A stretch of DNA of 64,000 bases from Planococcus citri. Taxonomy: Eukaryota > Arthropoda > Insecta > Hemiptera > Pseudococcidae. Where the stretch lies: positions 67,548,460-67,612,459 of the forward strand of contig NC_088678.1 of NCBI RefSeq assembly GCF_950023065.1. Reading direction: 5' to 3'. Made by a program: the position numbers and the translations under genes. The notes beneath the pieces were generated by a model that had not been told where the DNA came from, did not search any database, and saw only the letters and a list, made by a program, of their open reading frames with translations. Shown piece by piece: positions 34,301 through 45,313 of this stretch (the first letter of the stretch is position 1; the number at the start of each line of letters is the position of its first letter).

Positions 34301-34755
34301 TTTTACATACTCATACCTACTTAATTTTTAGAGGTGTTTTAAAACACTTTTTAACCCAGTTTTTGCCTAATTTTTTTGAAATTTCAGAAGTTTTTTTTCT
34401 GATTGACAACATTTTTAATAGTTACTTTTTTCGTAACTTTTTGAAGTTTCAACCACATTTTCAACACTTTTTCTCGCAATTTTTGCGAAATTTTAGTTCA
34501 ATGACTACATTATTTATTTGGTAAAAAAACCGATCATGTAAAAATTATTGACAAAAAAATTCACTTTCTTTCAATCGGTTTGTGTTACACGTCGCGTTAT
34601 GTTATTAAATTGAGTTGGGACAAACGTTATAAGTTATAACATTAGACGACTTTTACTGTAAAAACTTTGAAAAAAAAAAGTAGTCTCGTATTTTAGGTTT
34701 TTAATTTGTACAAAATTAATAAGTAATTGATACGTAAATTGAAATGAAAATGAAA

Positions 34756-37751
34756 TTAAAAAATCAGACTGGTCAGATTATTGAAACATTCGTTAAGTAT
34801 ATATTGTAATTTCATCTTAATCCAGTCGATTTTCTCAGTGGAGAGAGAGACCTCTTTATTATCCTCAGAATAAAACTTTTCCCACGGAAACGAATTTAAT
34901 AATACTGCTATCTCTGCAATATCTGTGTAATTTCGTACCTGTAAAGAACCCAGCCTCAGATGCAGCTCATGAAATGGTATCATTCTATTATTGTTAAAAT
35001 TCATTCGAATTTTAGCCACTGCCAAATTTAAATCAACATTTGTCGATATGATCACGCTTCCATTGACAAGGTGTTGATCAAACGTGACAACAGCAGAGGG
35101 TCGTTTCGCCCACTCTGTGATTATCACGTTGTTTACATTCGATATGAAGGATTCGTTTGTAATTCTGCCATCAGGTACATGAAAGAGTAATTCGTGATCG
35201 GCGTAGAAAGGCAGCAAGTCGTCGAAAATTTTCACTGGCGCGGTACAGTAGTCTAATGGTAAAGAAAGCAGTGGTTCCGCGAAACGGGACACTGTTTTCT
35301 CAATCAATGAGACTATCGTTTGTTGCGTTTTTTGTGCTATCTGCAATCGCTCTTGGTCAGTGAAATTGTATGGATTTGAGAGCAGTTGAACCTGAAATTG
35401 TGATTGGTTTTGGAGTATGAGTGAGAGTGAGTTTTATGGAATGGAATTATCTGAAACATTTTAAATTTGAAAATAGTATCGCGTGCTTACGTCAAAGGTT
35501 GGAGCGGATTCCAATACGAAATCATTTGAATTATTTTGTTTGTTTACTCCGACGAAAACATCGCCCATTTCAAATTCAATTTCGTTGAATTTGTGTGTGG
35601 TATTGAGCACGCTAATTTTCCCCATCCAATAAGAGGTTTTGAATTGGATCTGAAATTTTTTTGTGCATTAGTGTGACTAGATGTTGAACAGCAGCATGTT
35701 CTATGAGTGATCGTTGTGATCAGAGAGGGATTGACAATCTGAAAGCGTTCAATAAATAATTAGAAAGCCAACTTACCTGCAATTCGTTGTAGAGACTACA
35801 TATGATCCAAGCTGGATACGGTTTCAATGCTGTTTCCGGTTTAGGATCAATTGAAATATTGTAAATGGATGATCCTATTTGGATAGTAGTCTCTGCCTTG
35901 AAGCTTTCGGGTATCGTTATAGCATCGTACAGTTTTTGTATCGTGCGACTCTCGAATTGCTGAGATAATTTTGTGCTTATTTTCACAATCGGGTGTTTTT
36001 CAAGTGAATTGGTGGATTCTTTCCTGTTTCTTTGATCTGGGAAAGCAAAGGAAAATGATAATTTATGAGATTTTTCAAGTAGAAATTCAAATAAAGATGT
36101 CTTACATTTCATCGATGGCATTATCGATGACGCAATCGCCAATTGAATCCCTTCCATTACCCATTTGGACTGATATTCCGTCAACGATACGTTCATTTTA
36201 GTCTCAATAATCGTGTAATTGTGCGCAGTCACATTGATTCTTTGCTGTTTTCGATCAACTGATATCGAAATGAAGCCTATTTCGAAGTGTAATGGAAAAA
36301 TTGTGAAATTTCGCCCTTCGTAATGTAAATTAGTCGTTCCTTGAATATCTTCAATTATCAGGGTGCTGACATCGACGAACGAGTGACTATGAAAATTGTG
36401 CATTCCTATGATGGTGATATTACTCAGGGTACGATGTAGAGAGGTGAAATTTGATATGAAGAAGTAACATTTCGTTTCGACGATATCTAATGAGGGATAA
36501 TACGACGTGATCTCATCTTCAGGATGTTGGCAAAACGTTGCATCGAGTATTTGCTTAAAGTCCTCGTTTTTTCGTAAATTGAACTGGAATAATGGTAGTG
36601 ATAAAAATTCGATCAGTGTTTCCATTTGATGTTGAACCTCTGGTGTTGAATTTACATAGAACCGAGGCGAATATATCTGAAATGATATAATTTTTTAATC
36701 GTTTAGATACGTATTCTTGTTTCATGATACGAGGTGTTTTTTCAAAATTAAGTACATACGTACGTATAGGTATAGATAGAACTTACGTAATTAGATTCGT
36801 AACTTTCGAAATCAATGTACAGATAGAGCCCATCCTTGTACCATAAATCATATTGTGAGCCTGCTATTACGTCGATGGAGATGTTTTTAAAATTCAGAGA
36901 TAGTGCGAAACTCTCGTTAGATGTAAGAGGAGTTGCTTCCAAGTATCCTCTCATTTCGATGGATAAGGAGGTGAAGAGTATGGTCTGCGAAAAAATTGAC
37001 TCATGCGTGATTTGCGTTCTTTTACTCATATTTTCATTATAATATTTTTTTTTCACGCTCATAAGTATTTTTGTCAAAATGATTCGCGAAAATTATCTGT
37101 TTTGTAAATGAAAATGATCGATTTTAAAGTTTGGAGCAATTGTTATAGACAATACCTACCATTGTTTTGCTGTAAAATTCATGACGTAAGCTGGCAGATT
37201 CTACTTTTAAACCTGTAAAATAATAAAACACTCTCGGAAAATCGTCACCATAGGATGTGGGCGAATTTCGGAGCGCCATTCTGCGTATAAACGAGCAGAT
37301 CGTTTCTGAATCCATATTTTGGAAATTTTTTGCTATGGTATTATTCAGCAGTGTTGTGATATCACGAGCCTCACTCGAGTTTGTACTTCGAGTCGAAGCA
37401 ATCGCTGAAAAAGGAAAGAAATTGAATGTGAGTGATTTGAATTGGATGGAATCGGCAAAAAGTCTCAAAATTATTGTAATTTTACACGAGTGGAATTTTT
37501 CAACAAAAAATTGTCAAGTTAATTTCTCATCCCCCCCCCAAAAAAAAACAAATTTGAGTGAGAAGGTATGCATGTATTTCAATATTTTTGAATATGGCGA
37601 TGGAAGAGGGGGCGGGGGTAACACGAGTCAAGATTTCAATTTTTCGGAAATAGATTTTTAAATTATGAGAGCATTCCAAATTGAAAAAAAAATCGAATAT
37701 AATAGTAGAGTTACCTGCCAAGGTAAATGATATCAAAAGCAAAATCTTCAT
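34756..37751 (-). CDS. Copy 5: secreted paralogue, seven exons
   Basis: Exons are 37715-37751 (MKILLLISFTLA), 37160-37404, 36787-36984, 36106-36676, 35777-36036, 35491-35649 and 34756-35391. They total 2106 nt, or 701 residues. It is of the short subfamily. Exon 5 is 260 nt, two codons shorter than the standard 266, with LYDAITIPESF where others have LYDTWNITIPESF. Exon 7 reads FDDLLPFYADHELLFHVPD, a mild departure from the invariant FDDFLPFYADHELPFRVPD. All frames are open and all junctions are GT-AG. Intron 6 (99 bp) is a useful empty site for the transposon nest in copy 3. Function as for the other copies: unknown, secreted, sequon-rich. Confidence 0.82.
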
Positions 37752-37905
37752 TGTGCAGTATGACTTTGTACCTACTTATGTGAAACAGGAAAACGAACTT
37801 TTTCGAGGCATCGCTGATAAAATTTCAAATCGCAGTTTTAATTTACCAACCGTTCGGATGTTATTTTTCTGCGTTATCGTTGATTCGGATCATTTTTTCA
37901 ATCTA

Positions 37906-38177
37906 CCGGGTGACCAAGAATAATGGGATTTCGATGTTATCAAAAAGGAGAGAAAATTCCCGTTATGAAAATTAGAAAATTAAATAATCATGTAAAAAAT
38001 GGCGTTTGAGTGATTGTTTCAAAGAAATACGAAATAATCTTTCATTTTGCATCGAAACAATAATTCGGAAGCACTTTTCCTCGATTGTTATTTCATTTTC
38101 CAGTTTTTAATTAGGGAAATTTTTTCCCTTTTTGGCATATCAGAACATTACAAAACCCATTATTCTTGGTCACCCGG
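37906..38177. mobile_element. 272-bp MITE in the copy-5 promoter region
   Basis: Terminal inverted repeats CCGGGTGACCAAGAATAATG / inverted, flanked by TA at 37904-37905 and 38178-38179. Copy 6 has the empty site CAATCTATGTGGTCTGATG at the same place, so the borders are exact. Tc1/mariner-type MITE with no ORF. Confidence 0.85.
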
Positions 38178-38191
38178 TATGTGGTCTGATG

Positions 38192-38275
38192 TCTGATAAA
38201 ATTGAACATTGCTCGATAAGATAATTCCAATGGCTTAAAAAACACTCAATGCTAATCTACACAGAGTGCTCCCCG
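38192..38275 (-). promoter_or_regulatory. Putative core promoter, copy 5 (weakened TATA)
   Basis: It has the shared block, but the TATA position reads TGTGTAGATT instead of TGTATAGATT. A MITE lies directly between it and exon 1. Confidence 0.38.
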
Positions 38276-38404
38276 GTGGATAGGTACCTCCCCTTATGAT
38301 TAAGTATTTTGCATATCTATTTTCTGAAAAACATTTTCATTTTATTAGACACATAGGTAAGGTACCTATCTACTCAAGTTGATGAAATTTAAATTTGTCA
38401 AGTA

Positions 38405-39263
38405 TTTTTTGCGTCAATCTTTAATAGATGTACAGAGTCGATTGGTGGTCGCTTTGAGCAATTCTGGAGCCTCCTGTACATTTTTTATTTTTTATTTATC
38501 GAAAAAAAACCTAAGGTAAAATCTGAATTTGAATTGCATTGTGAAGATTTTTTAAAATGTTTTCCTCAATTTTCTGACTTTCAGAATCGATTTGTTGATT
38601 TTTTTTTTATTATTTTAGCCCAGTCAGAAAATTTTTTAATTTTTTATTGCTCAAAAAAAAAGGTATCAAAAATCGGTAAATCGGTACTATTTACGTAAAT
38701 AAAACCAATTTTTGAAAATGTTTACTTCATTTTTTTGATGTTCGAAATAATAAACTTGTAGCCTTTTTTTTGCTATTCTGGATCCTTCTGAAAATGTTTG
38801 AATTTTTCAGGTCTCTAAAAAAACTGCCGAGAAATGGAATTAACTAATATAGAAATGATTTTTGACATTTCTGCCCTTCAGAGTTGATTGGTAGTTCTAA
38901 GCTATTCTAGAGCATTCGAAAAATTTCGTCAGTTTTTAATCTTGCGAAAAAAATGATTGAAATGTGAATTTGAATTTTGAACTAACACAAGAGTCAATCT
39001 TTTTTTCTCCAGAATCGACTTTGTGATATTTCTGAGCTATTCTGATGCCTTCATCCTGTGACCTCTAAAATTCATCTCCAAAATTGATTGGTAGTCCTGA
39101 CCTGAGCCATTTTAGAGACTTAATCGTTGAATGTTTGAGTTTTAGGGAAAAAAGAGTGAAATAAGGATTGAAACTGACCGACAGAAGCGAATTTTGAACA
39201 TTTGTATCTCAATATGTCGGCCTTATGCATATGCAGTCCTGAGCGGATGTTTGAAATTTTTAG
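38405..39263. repeat. Spacer tandem repeat, ~140-bp unit, left part
   Basis: It has the same unit as 28795-30180, anchored on CAGAGTCGATTGGTGG and CAGAATCGATTTGTTG. The array is cut by a hAT-like element and resumes at 40556. Confidence 0.5.
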
Positions 39264-39271
39264 TTCTCAAA

Positions 39272-40547
39272 CAGTGATTATTCTAAGAATTTTTTGGAGC
39301 TACACAAGTGCAAGGGGTGCAACTGCATCGGACCCGCAAATTTTCGAAGGGCCCGCAAATGAAGTTGGCAAAACTTGGCAATTTTGAGTGACAAGTTGGA
39401 AAGTTTACAATGAACTGACATTTCTGAAATTCTTGAATTGCGTTTAAAATAATTGTTAAAAACCACTATGTTTCAGGCAAAGTTCCTCAAAAAATTTTCG
39501 TCCTCGCTCTGCTCGGGCATTATTGTAAGCTTCTCTTCATACATATTTTTGAATTTTAACATTCTCAACAAACTCACATTACAATTTAATCATTTTTCAT
39601 TTAAGTATATCTTTCAAATGTTTGCAACTTCTTAATAAAAAATAAAGTTGAATTCCACTTAATTACAAAGTGTGTACAAAATCTGGTAAATAGGTAAGTT
39701 GTTGGAAAATTTGCGATGTTGGGGTTGGTATTTTCAAAATTTTTTCCCCTCCTACTAAAATTGGTTTGCTTCTCCCCTGGGCAATGGACATATGCTAAGT
39801 AAAGAATGAGAAATAAGAATATGTACACCAAAAACATTTGGGGCCCGCAAAATTTTGCACCAGGGCCCGCACTGGCTCTCGCCGGCCCTGCAAACACAAG
39901 CAGGATAATTTTCAGTATCAAGATTCCCCCTTATTTTTCCAACTCTCCCTGATTTTCTTACCAACCCCCCCCACCCCACAGCCAGATAAAGTTTGTTGAA
40001 AACTATGTATTCTGTTTTTCTGAATTCAACATTTTTCAAATTTAATCATGGGTTTTTTGAAATGGGAACTGCATAGAAAATAACAAAATTGGCCCGAGCG
40101 AAGCTATGGCGAAAAATTTGAAAAATTTGTAGTTCGAAAAGCAGAACAATATCGATTTTAATTAATGTACGAATTCAGTTTTTCTGATCTCAACTTTTAA
40201 AAAATTTCATAAATAGTTCCTTGAAATTTGAAGCGGGAAGAAGAGAATCAAACTAGCCCGAGCGAAGCGAGTGCAAAAGCTTTCCAAAATTCGCAGTTTC
40301 AAGAAGCAAAACAGCAATAATTTTGATGTGAAAAGTCAGTTTTTCCACCACTGATATTTTTAACAGTTTGAACAAAAATATTTTTCAAGCACAAGATTAG
40401 CTCTTTTTTCAACTTTTTTTTCATTGAAAAACTCCCAAGCAAATATATAAATATCTATTTTTGGTACTACACAAATATGTTGGTACTACACAACAAATTT
40501 TTGGAACTACACAAAATGTGCGGAGCTACACGTTAGAATAATCACTG
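39272..40547. mobile_element. hAT-like non-autonomous transposon
   Basis: Ends are CAGTGATTATTCTAA and its inverted copy TTAGAATAATCACTG, with a perfect 8-bp target duplication TTCTCAAA (39264-39271 and 40548-40555). CAGTG termini plus an 8-bp duplication are the hAT signature. Internal GGGCCCGCAAA repeats and GCCCGAGCGAAGC repeats occur. I see no transposase, so it would depend on one elsewhere. Small frames at 39601-40039 are not convincing genes. Confidence 0.85.
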
Positions 40548-40555
40548 TTCTCAAA

Positions 40556-40800
40556 CAATAAATCAGCTTCATTTATAGTAGATACTTTATAAAAGTATGA
40601 GATTTAAAAGCGACAGAATTTTTTTTTGATAATTTTTGCCTTAATTTTTTGGCTTCCAGAATCGTGGTGGGTGATCCTTTAAGGTCATGTTGTAGCCTCT
40701 GGTAAATTTTTCAATTTTTTAGTTCTCAAAAAAATGATTTACTAAATATAGATTTGAACTTACACAACCGATTTTTAAAGATTAATGAAGAAAACACACG
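40556..40800. repeat. Spacer tandem repeat, ~140-bp unit, right part
   Basis: It continues the array interrupted by the hAT-like element: CAGAATCGTGGTGGGTG, then TTTTTTAGTTCTCAAAAAA. Confidence 0.45.
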
Positions 40801-40954
40801 TGCTCTTAACAATCGAATTTATTATTATTAATGACTTAATGCGTATACATACAGTAAGTACATAGGTAACTTTGTAAAAAAAAAGTTTAATTTGTTTATT
40901 GGCCTTACAAAACTAATACTCGTAATAAGTAAATTGTTCATAATAAAAATAATG

Positions 40955-43917
40955 TTAAAAAACGAGACGGGTAAGACGATTGAAAGTATTGCCAAGTAAA
41001 CCTTGTAATTTCTTCTCAATCCAGGGGAGGTTCTTCCTAAGGAAAGAGGTCTTTTCACTATCCGGAGGAACGTAATGAATCGAATCTAAATGCACTTCTA
41101 TATATCCACCAAATGTGTAATTTCGTACCTCTAAATCAGTCAACGTCAGATGCAGCTCATCAAACGGTATCGAACTATCGTTGAAATTCATTCGAATTTC
41201 AGCCTGTGCCAATTGTAAACTCACGTCTGTCGATAATATTATCCTCGTCATGCTTTTATCGACAAGGTAGCTTTTATCAAGGTCAAGGCCTTGGATCATC
41301 TTGACAGAAACAGAAGGGGATTTCGTCCACTGAGTGATTATCACGTTGGTGATTTTCGACGTCGAAGAATCGTTTTCGTTGCTGTCATCAGGTACGCGGA
41401 AGGGTAATTCTTGATCGGCGTAGAAAGGTAGGAAATCGTCGAAAATTGTTAGCGGTGTATAACAGTAGTCTAACGATAAAGAAATCAGTGGTTCTGTGAA
41501 AGGGATAACTGTTTTCTTGATCAACGAGATCATCAATTGTTGCGTTTTTTGTGCTATCTCCAATCGCTCAAGGTCTGTGAAATAGCGGGGAATTGAGCTC
41601 AGTTTGACTTCATAGTATTGCATGATTTCGTAATTGGTGTGAAAGGATTTCAATTCAAATCCAGTCGAAATATTTTGTTTGATTAGCTCGACGAAAACTT
41701 TCGGCGTTACGAAATCAATATGGTCGAATTTGTGAGTGGTATTGAATACGCCAATTTGCCCGTGCCAAAATATTTCATAGTAGACCTGAAATGGTTTAGT
41801 GCAATTAGTGTGACGAGATTTTGAATAGCAGCATATTCTAAGAATGATTATTGTGATCGGAGAAGGGTTGACAATCTGCAAGTGTTTAATGAAATAATTG
41901 TGGAGCTAACTTACCTGCAGGTTGTTGTAGAGATTACATTGAATGTAATCCGGATACGGTTTCAATTCTGTTATGGGTTCACCATCAATTGAAATATTGT
42001 AAATGTATGATCCTATTTGGATACTTGATTCTGTATTGAAGCTTTCAGGTATCGTTTTATTCCAAGTATCGTACAGTTTTTGTATTGTGCGACCTTCGAA
42101 TTGCTGAGATAATTTCGTGCTTATTTTCACAATCGGGTGTTCTTCAAGTGAATTGGTCGAATTATTTTGGTTTCTATAATCTGTAAAAACAGAATAAAAC
42201 TCATAATTTGTGGCATTTTTTCGAGTAAAAATTCATCTAAGAATGACTTACATTTCATCGATGGCATTATCGAAGACGCAATCGCCAATTGAATCCCTTC
42301 CATTACCCATTTGGACTGATATTCAGTCAACGATACGTTCATTTTAGTCTCAATAATCGTGTAATTGTGCGCAGTCACTTTGATACTTTGCTGTTCCCGA
42401 TCAACTGATATCGAAATGTAGTCTATTTCGAAGTGTAATGGAAAAATTGTAAAATTTCGGCCATCGTAATGTAAATTAGTCGTTCCTTGAATATCTTCAA
42501 TTATCAGGGTGCTGACATCGACGAACGAGTGACTATGAAAATTGTGCATTCCTATGATGGTGATGTTGCTCAGGGTACGATGTAGAGAGGTGAAATTTGA
42601 TATGAAAAAGTAACATTTCGTTTCGACGATATCTAATGAGGGATAATACGACGTGATCTCATCTTCAGGATGTTGGCAAAACGTTGCATTGAGTATTTGC
42701 ATAAAGTCCTCGTTTTTTCGTAAATTGAACTGCAATAACGATGGTGATAAAGATTTGATCAGTGTTTCCAGTTCATGTTGAATCTCTGGTGTTGAATTTT
42801 CATAGAACCGAGGCGAATATATCTGAAATGATATAATTCTTTAATCGTTTAGATATTCTTGTTTCATGATACGAGGTGTTTTTTCAAAATTAGGTACGTA
42901 CGTATACGAGTGTATAGATAGAACTTACGTAATTAGATTCGTAACTTTCGAAATCAATGTACTGAAAGATCTCGTTGTCCCAAAAACCATATTGTGAGCC
43001 TGCTATTGCGTAGATGGAGATGTTTTTAAAATTCAGTGATAGTGCGAAATTCTCGTTAGATGTATCTGGATTTGGTCCTAATTGTCCCAAGTATCCTCTC
43101 ATTTCGACGGATAAGGAGGTGAAGAATATGGCCTGTGAAAAAATTGACTCATGCGTGATTTGCGTTCTTTTACCCATATTTTTATTATAATATATTTTTT
43201 TTCATGCTCATAAGTATTTTTGTCAAAATGATTCACGAAATCGGTTTTAAAGTTTGGAGCAATTGTTATAGACAATACCTACCATTGTTTTGCTGTGAAA
43301 TTCATGACGTAAGCTGGCAGATTCTACTTTTAAACCAGTAAAATAATAAAACACTCCCGGAGAAACTTCGCCAAAGGATGTGGGCGAATTTAGGAGCTCC
43401 ATGCTGCGTATAAACGAGCAAATCGTTTCTGAATCCATATTCTGGAAATTTTTTGCCATGGTATTATTCAGCAGTGTTGTGATATCACGAGCCTCACTCG
43501 AATTTGTACATCGAGTTGAAGCAATCGCTGAAAAAGGAAAGAAATTGAATGTGAGTGATTTTTATTGAGTGGAATCGGGAAAAAGTTTCAAAATTATAAT
43601 TAAGTTATTGTAATTTTACTCGAGTTGAATTTTTCAACAAAAAATTGTCAAGTCAATTTCTCATTCCCCCCCCCCCCCAAAACAAATTAGAGTGAGAAAG
43701 TATGTACTTATTTCAATATTTTTGAATATTTTGTGCATATTTTTTCGTCTTTTGGGCGGAGGAGAGGGAGGACGGGGGTAAAACGAGTCGAGATTTCAAT
43801 TTTTCGACAGTAGATTTTTAAATTATGAGAACATTCCAAATTGAAATAAAAAATCGCAATATTGAATATAGTAGAGTTACCTGCCAAAGTGAATGATATT
43901 AAAAGCAAAATCTTCAT
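40955..43917 (-). CDS. Copy 6: secreted paralogue with exons 6 and 7 fused
   Basis: Exons are 43881-43917 (MKILLLISFTLA), 43283-43527, 42929-43132, 42252-42822, 41915-42180 and a single 40955-41785. They total 2154 nt, or 717 residues. In every other copy the last region is two exons separated by about 84-101 bp. Here the donor is destroyed (GAAATCATGCAATACTA in place of GTAAGCATGCAATACTA), most of the intron is deleted, and the remaining 5' intron bases are translated in frame as roughly YEIMQYYE. Exon 3 has an extra GPN insertion. Exon 7 has the variant TPLTIFDDFLPFYADQELPF. It is otherwise of the short subfamily. Spliced product fully open; function unknown. Confidence 0.82.
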
Positions 43918-44091
43918 TGTGCTGTATGACTTTGTACTTATATGAAACAGGAAAACGAACTTTTTCAAAGCATCGCTTCATAAAATTTCAAATACATACC
44001 TAGCAGTTTTAATTTACCAACAGTTCGGATGTTATTTTTCTGCATTATCGCTGATTCGGATAATTTTTTCAATCTATGTGGTCTGATGTCT

Positions 44092-44170
44092 GATAAAATT
44101 GAACATTGCTCGATAAGAAATTCCAATGGCTTGAAAAACACTCAATGCTAATCTATACAGAGTGCTCCCC
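44092..44170 (-). promoter_or_regulatory. Putative core promoter, copy 6
   Basis: Minus strand: TGTATAGATT at 44150-44159, TTGAGTGTTTTTCAAGCC below it, then TTATCGAGCAATGTTC. This copy gives the cleanest consensus. Confidence 0.45.
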
Positions 44171-44289
44171 GGTAGGTAGGTAAGGTACCTCCCCTTATGA
44201 TTAAGTATTTTGCATATCTATTTTCTGAAAAACATTTTCATTTCATAAGACACATGTACCTATCTAATGAAAATTTGTTTAGTATTATT

Positions 44290-45150
44290 GCGTCAATCTT
44301 TAGATGTACAGAACCGATTGGTGGTCTCTTTGAGCAATTCTTGAGCCTCCTGTACATTTTTTTATTTTTTATTTATCGAAAAAACTTAGGTAAAATCTGA
44401 ATTTGCTCTATATTGAGAAGATTTTTGAAAATGTTTTCCTAAATTTTCTGACTTTCAAAATCGAGTTGTTAACGTTTTTCATTATTTTTTAGATCCGGCA
44501 GAAAAATTTTAAATTTTTTGTTGTTCAAAAAAAATATATCAAAAATCGATACCTACCTATTTAAACAAAACCAATTTTTGAAAATGTTTGCTTCGATTTT
44601 TTGATCTTCGGAATAAATTTGTAGCCTTTTTGTGCTATTCTGGATCCTTCAGAAAATGTTCGAATTTTCTAGCTCTCTAAAAAAAACTGCCAAGATATGG
44701 AATTGAACTAATTTTGTAGAAATGATTTTCGAAAATTCTGCTCTTCAGAGTTGATTGGTAGTTTTAAGATATTCTTGAACGTTCAAAAAATTTCGTAAGT
44801 TTTCATCTTGCCAAAAAAAATTATTTAAATCTGAATTTGAACTAACAGAAGAGTTAATCTTTTTTTCTCCAGAATCGATTTGTGGTGTTTTTGAGCTATT
44901 CTAGCCTTCATCCTGTGACTTCCAAAATTTTTTGTGCCAATGTTTCGATCTCCAGAATCTTATGGTGGTTCTTTTAAGCTATTTTGATGCCTTTGGAGAG
45001 TTTCTTTAGTCTTTTAGAACTCGGAAAAAAATGATTGAATTACAGAATATTTGTAGGAATTTTTGGTTCAATTTTCTCACCTTCAAAATTGATTGGTGGA
45101 CTTCTTGAGCTATTCTGAAGCTTACCTGCTGTTTTTTTTTCAGTTTGAAG
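44290..45150. repeat. Spacer tandem repeat array, ~140-bp unit (about 6 units)
   Basis: Successive anchors are CAGAACCGATTGGTGG, AAAATCGAGTTG, CGGAATAAATTTGTAGCC, CAGAGTTGATTGGTAG, CAGAATCGATTTGTGG and AAAATTGATTGGTGG. No gene is seen between it and the end of copy 7. Confidence 0.5.
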
Positions 45151-45313
45151 ATAAATGAAGAAAAAACGCAATCAAGCTTTTACAATCAAATCAATTATTT
45201 TCAATGAATGACGTGTTACGTGGGTAGTGGGTACCTAACTTTGAATGAAGGATTATTTTCATTCATTTAATTAGTAGATACAAAATTAATAATAGATTGA
45301 AATGAAAATAATG

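Noticed and set aside
39601..40039. Minus frames of 106 and 94 codons as a transposase
   Set aside because: No hAT dimerisation or DDE motifs; the sequence is low in complexity and inside a non-autonomous element.
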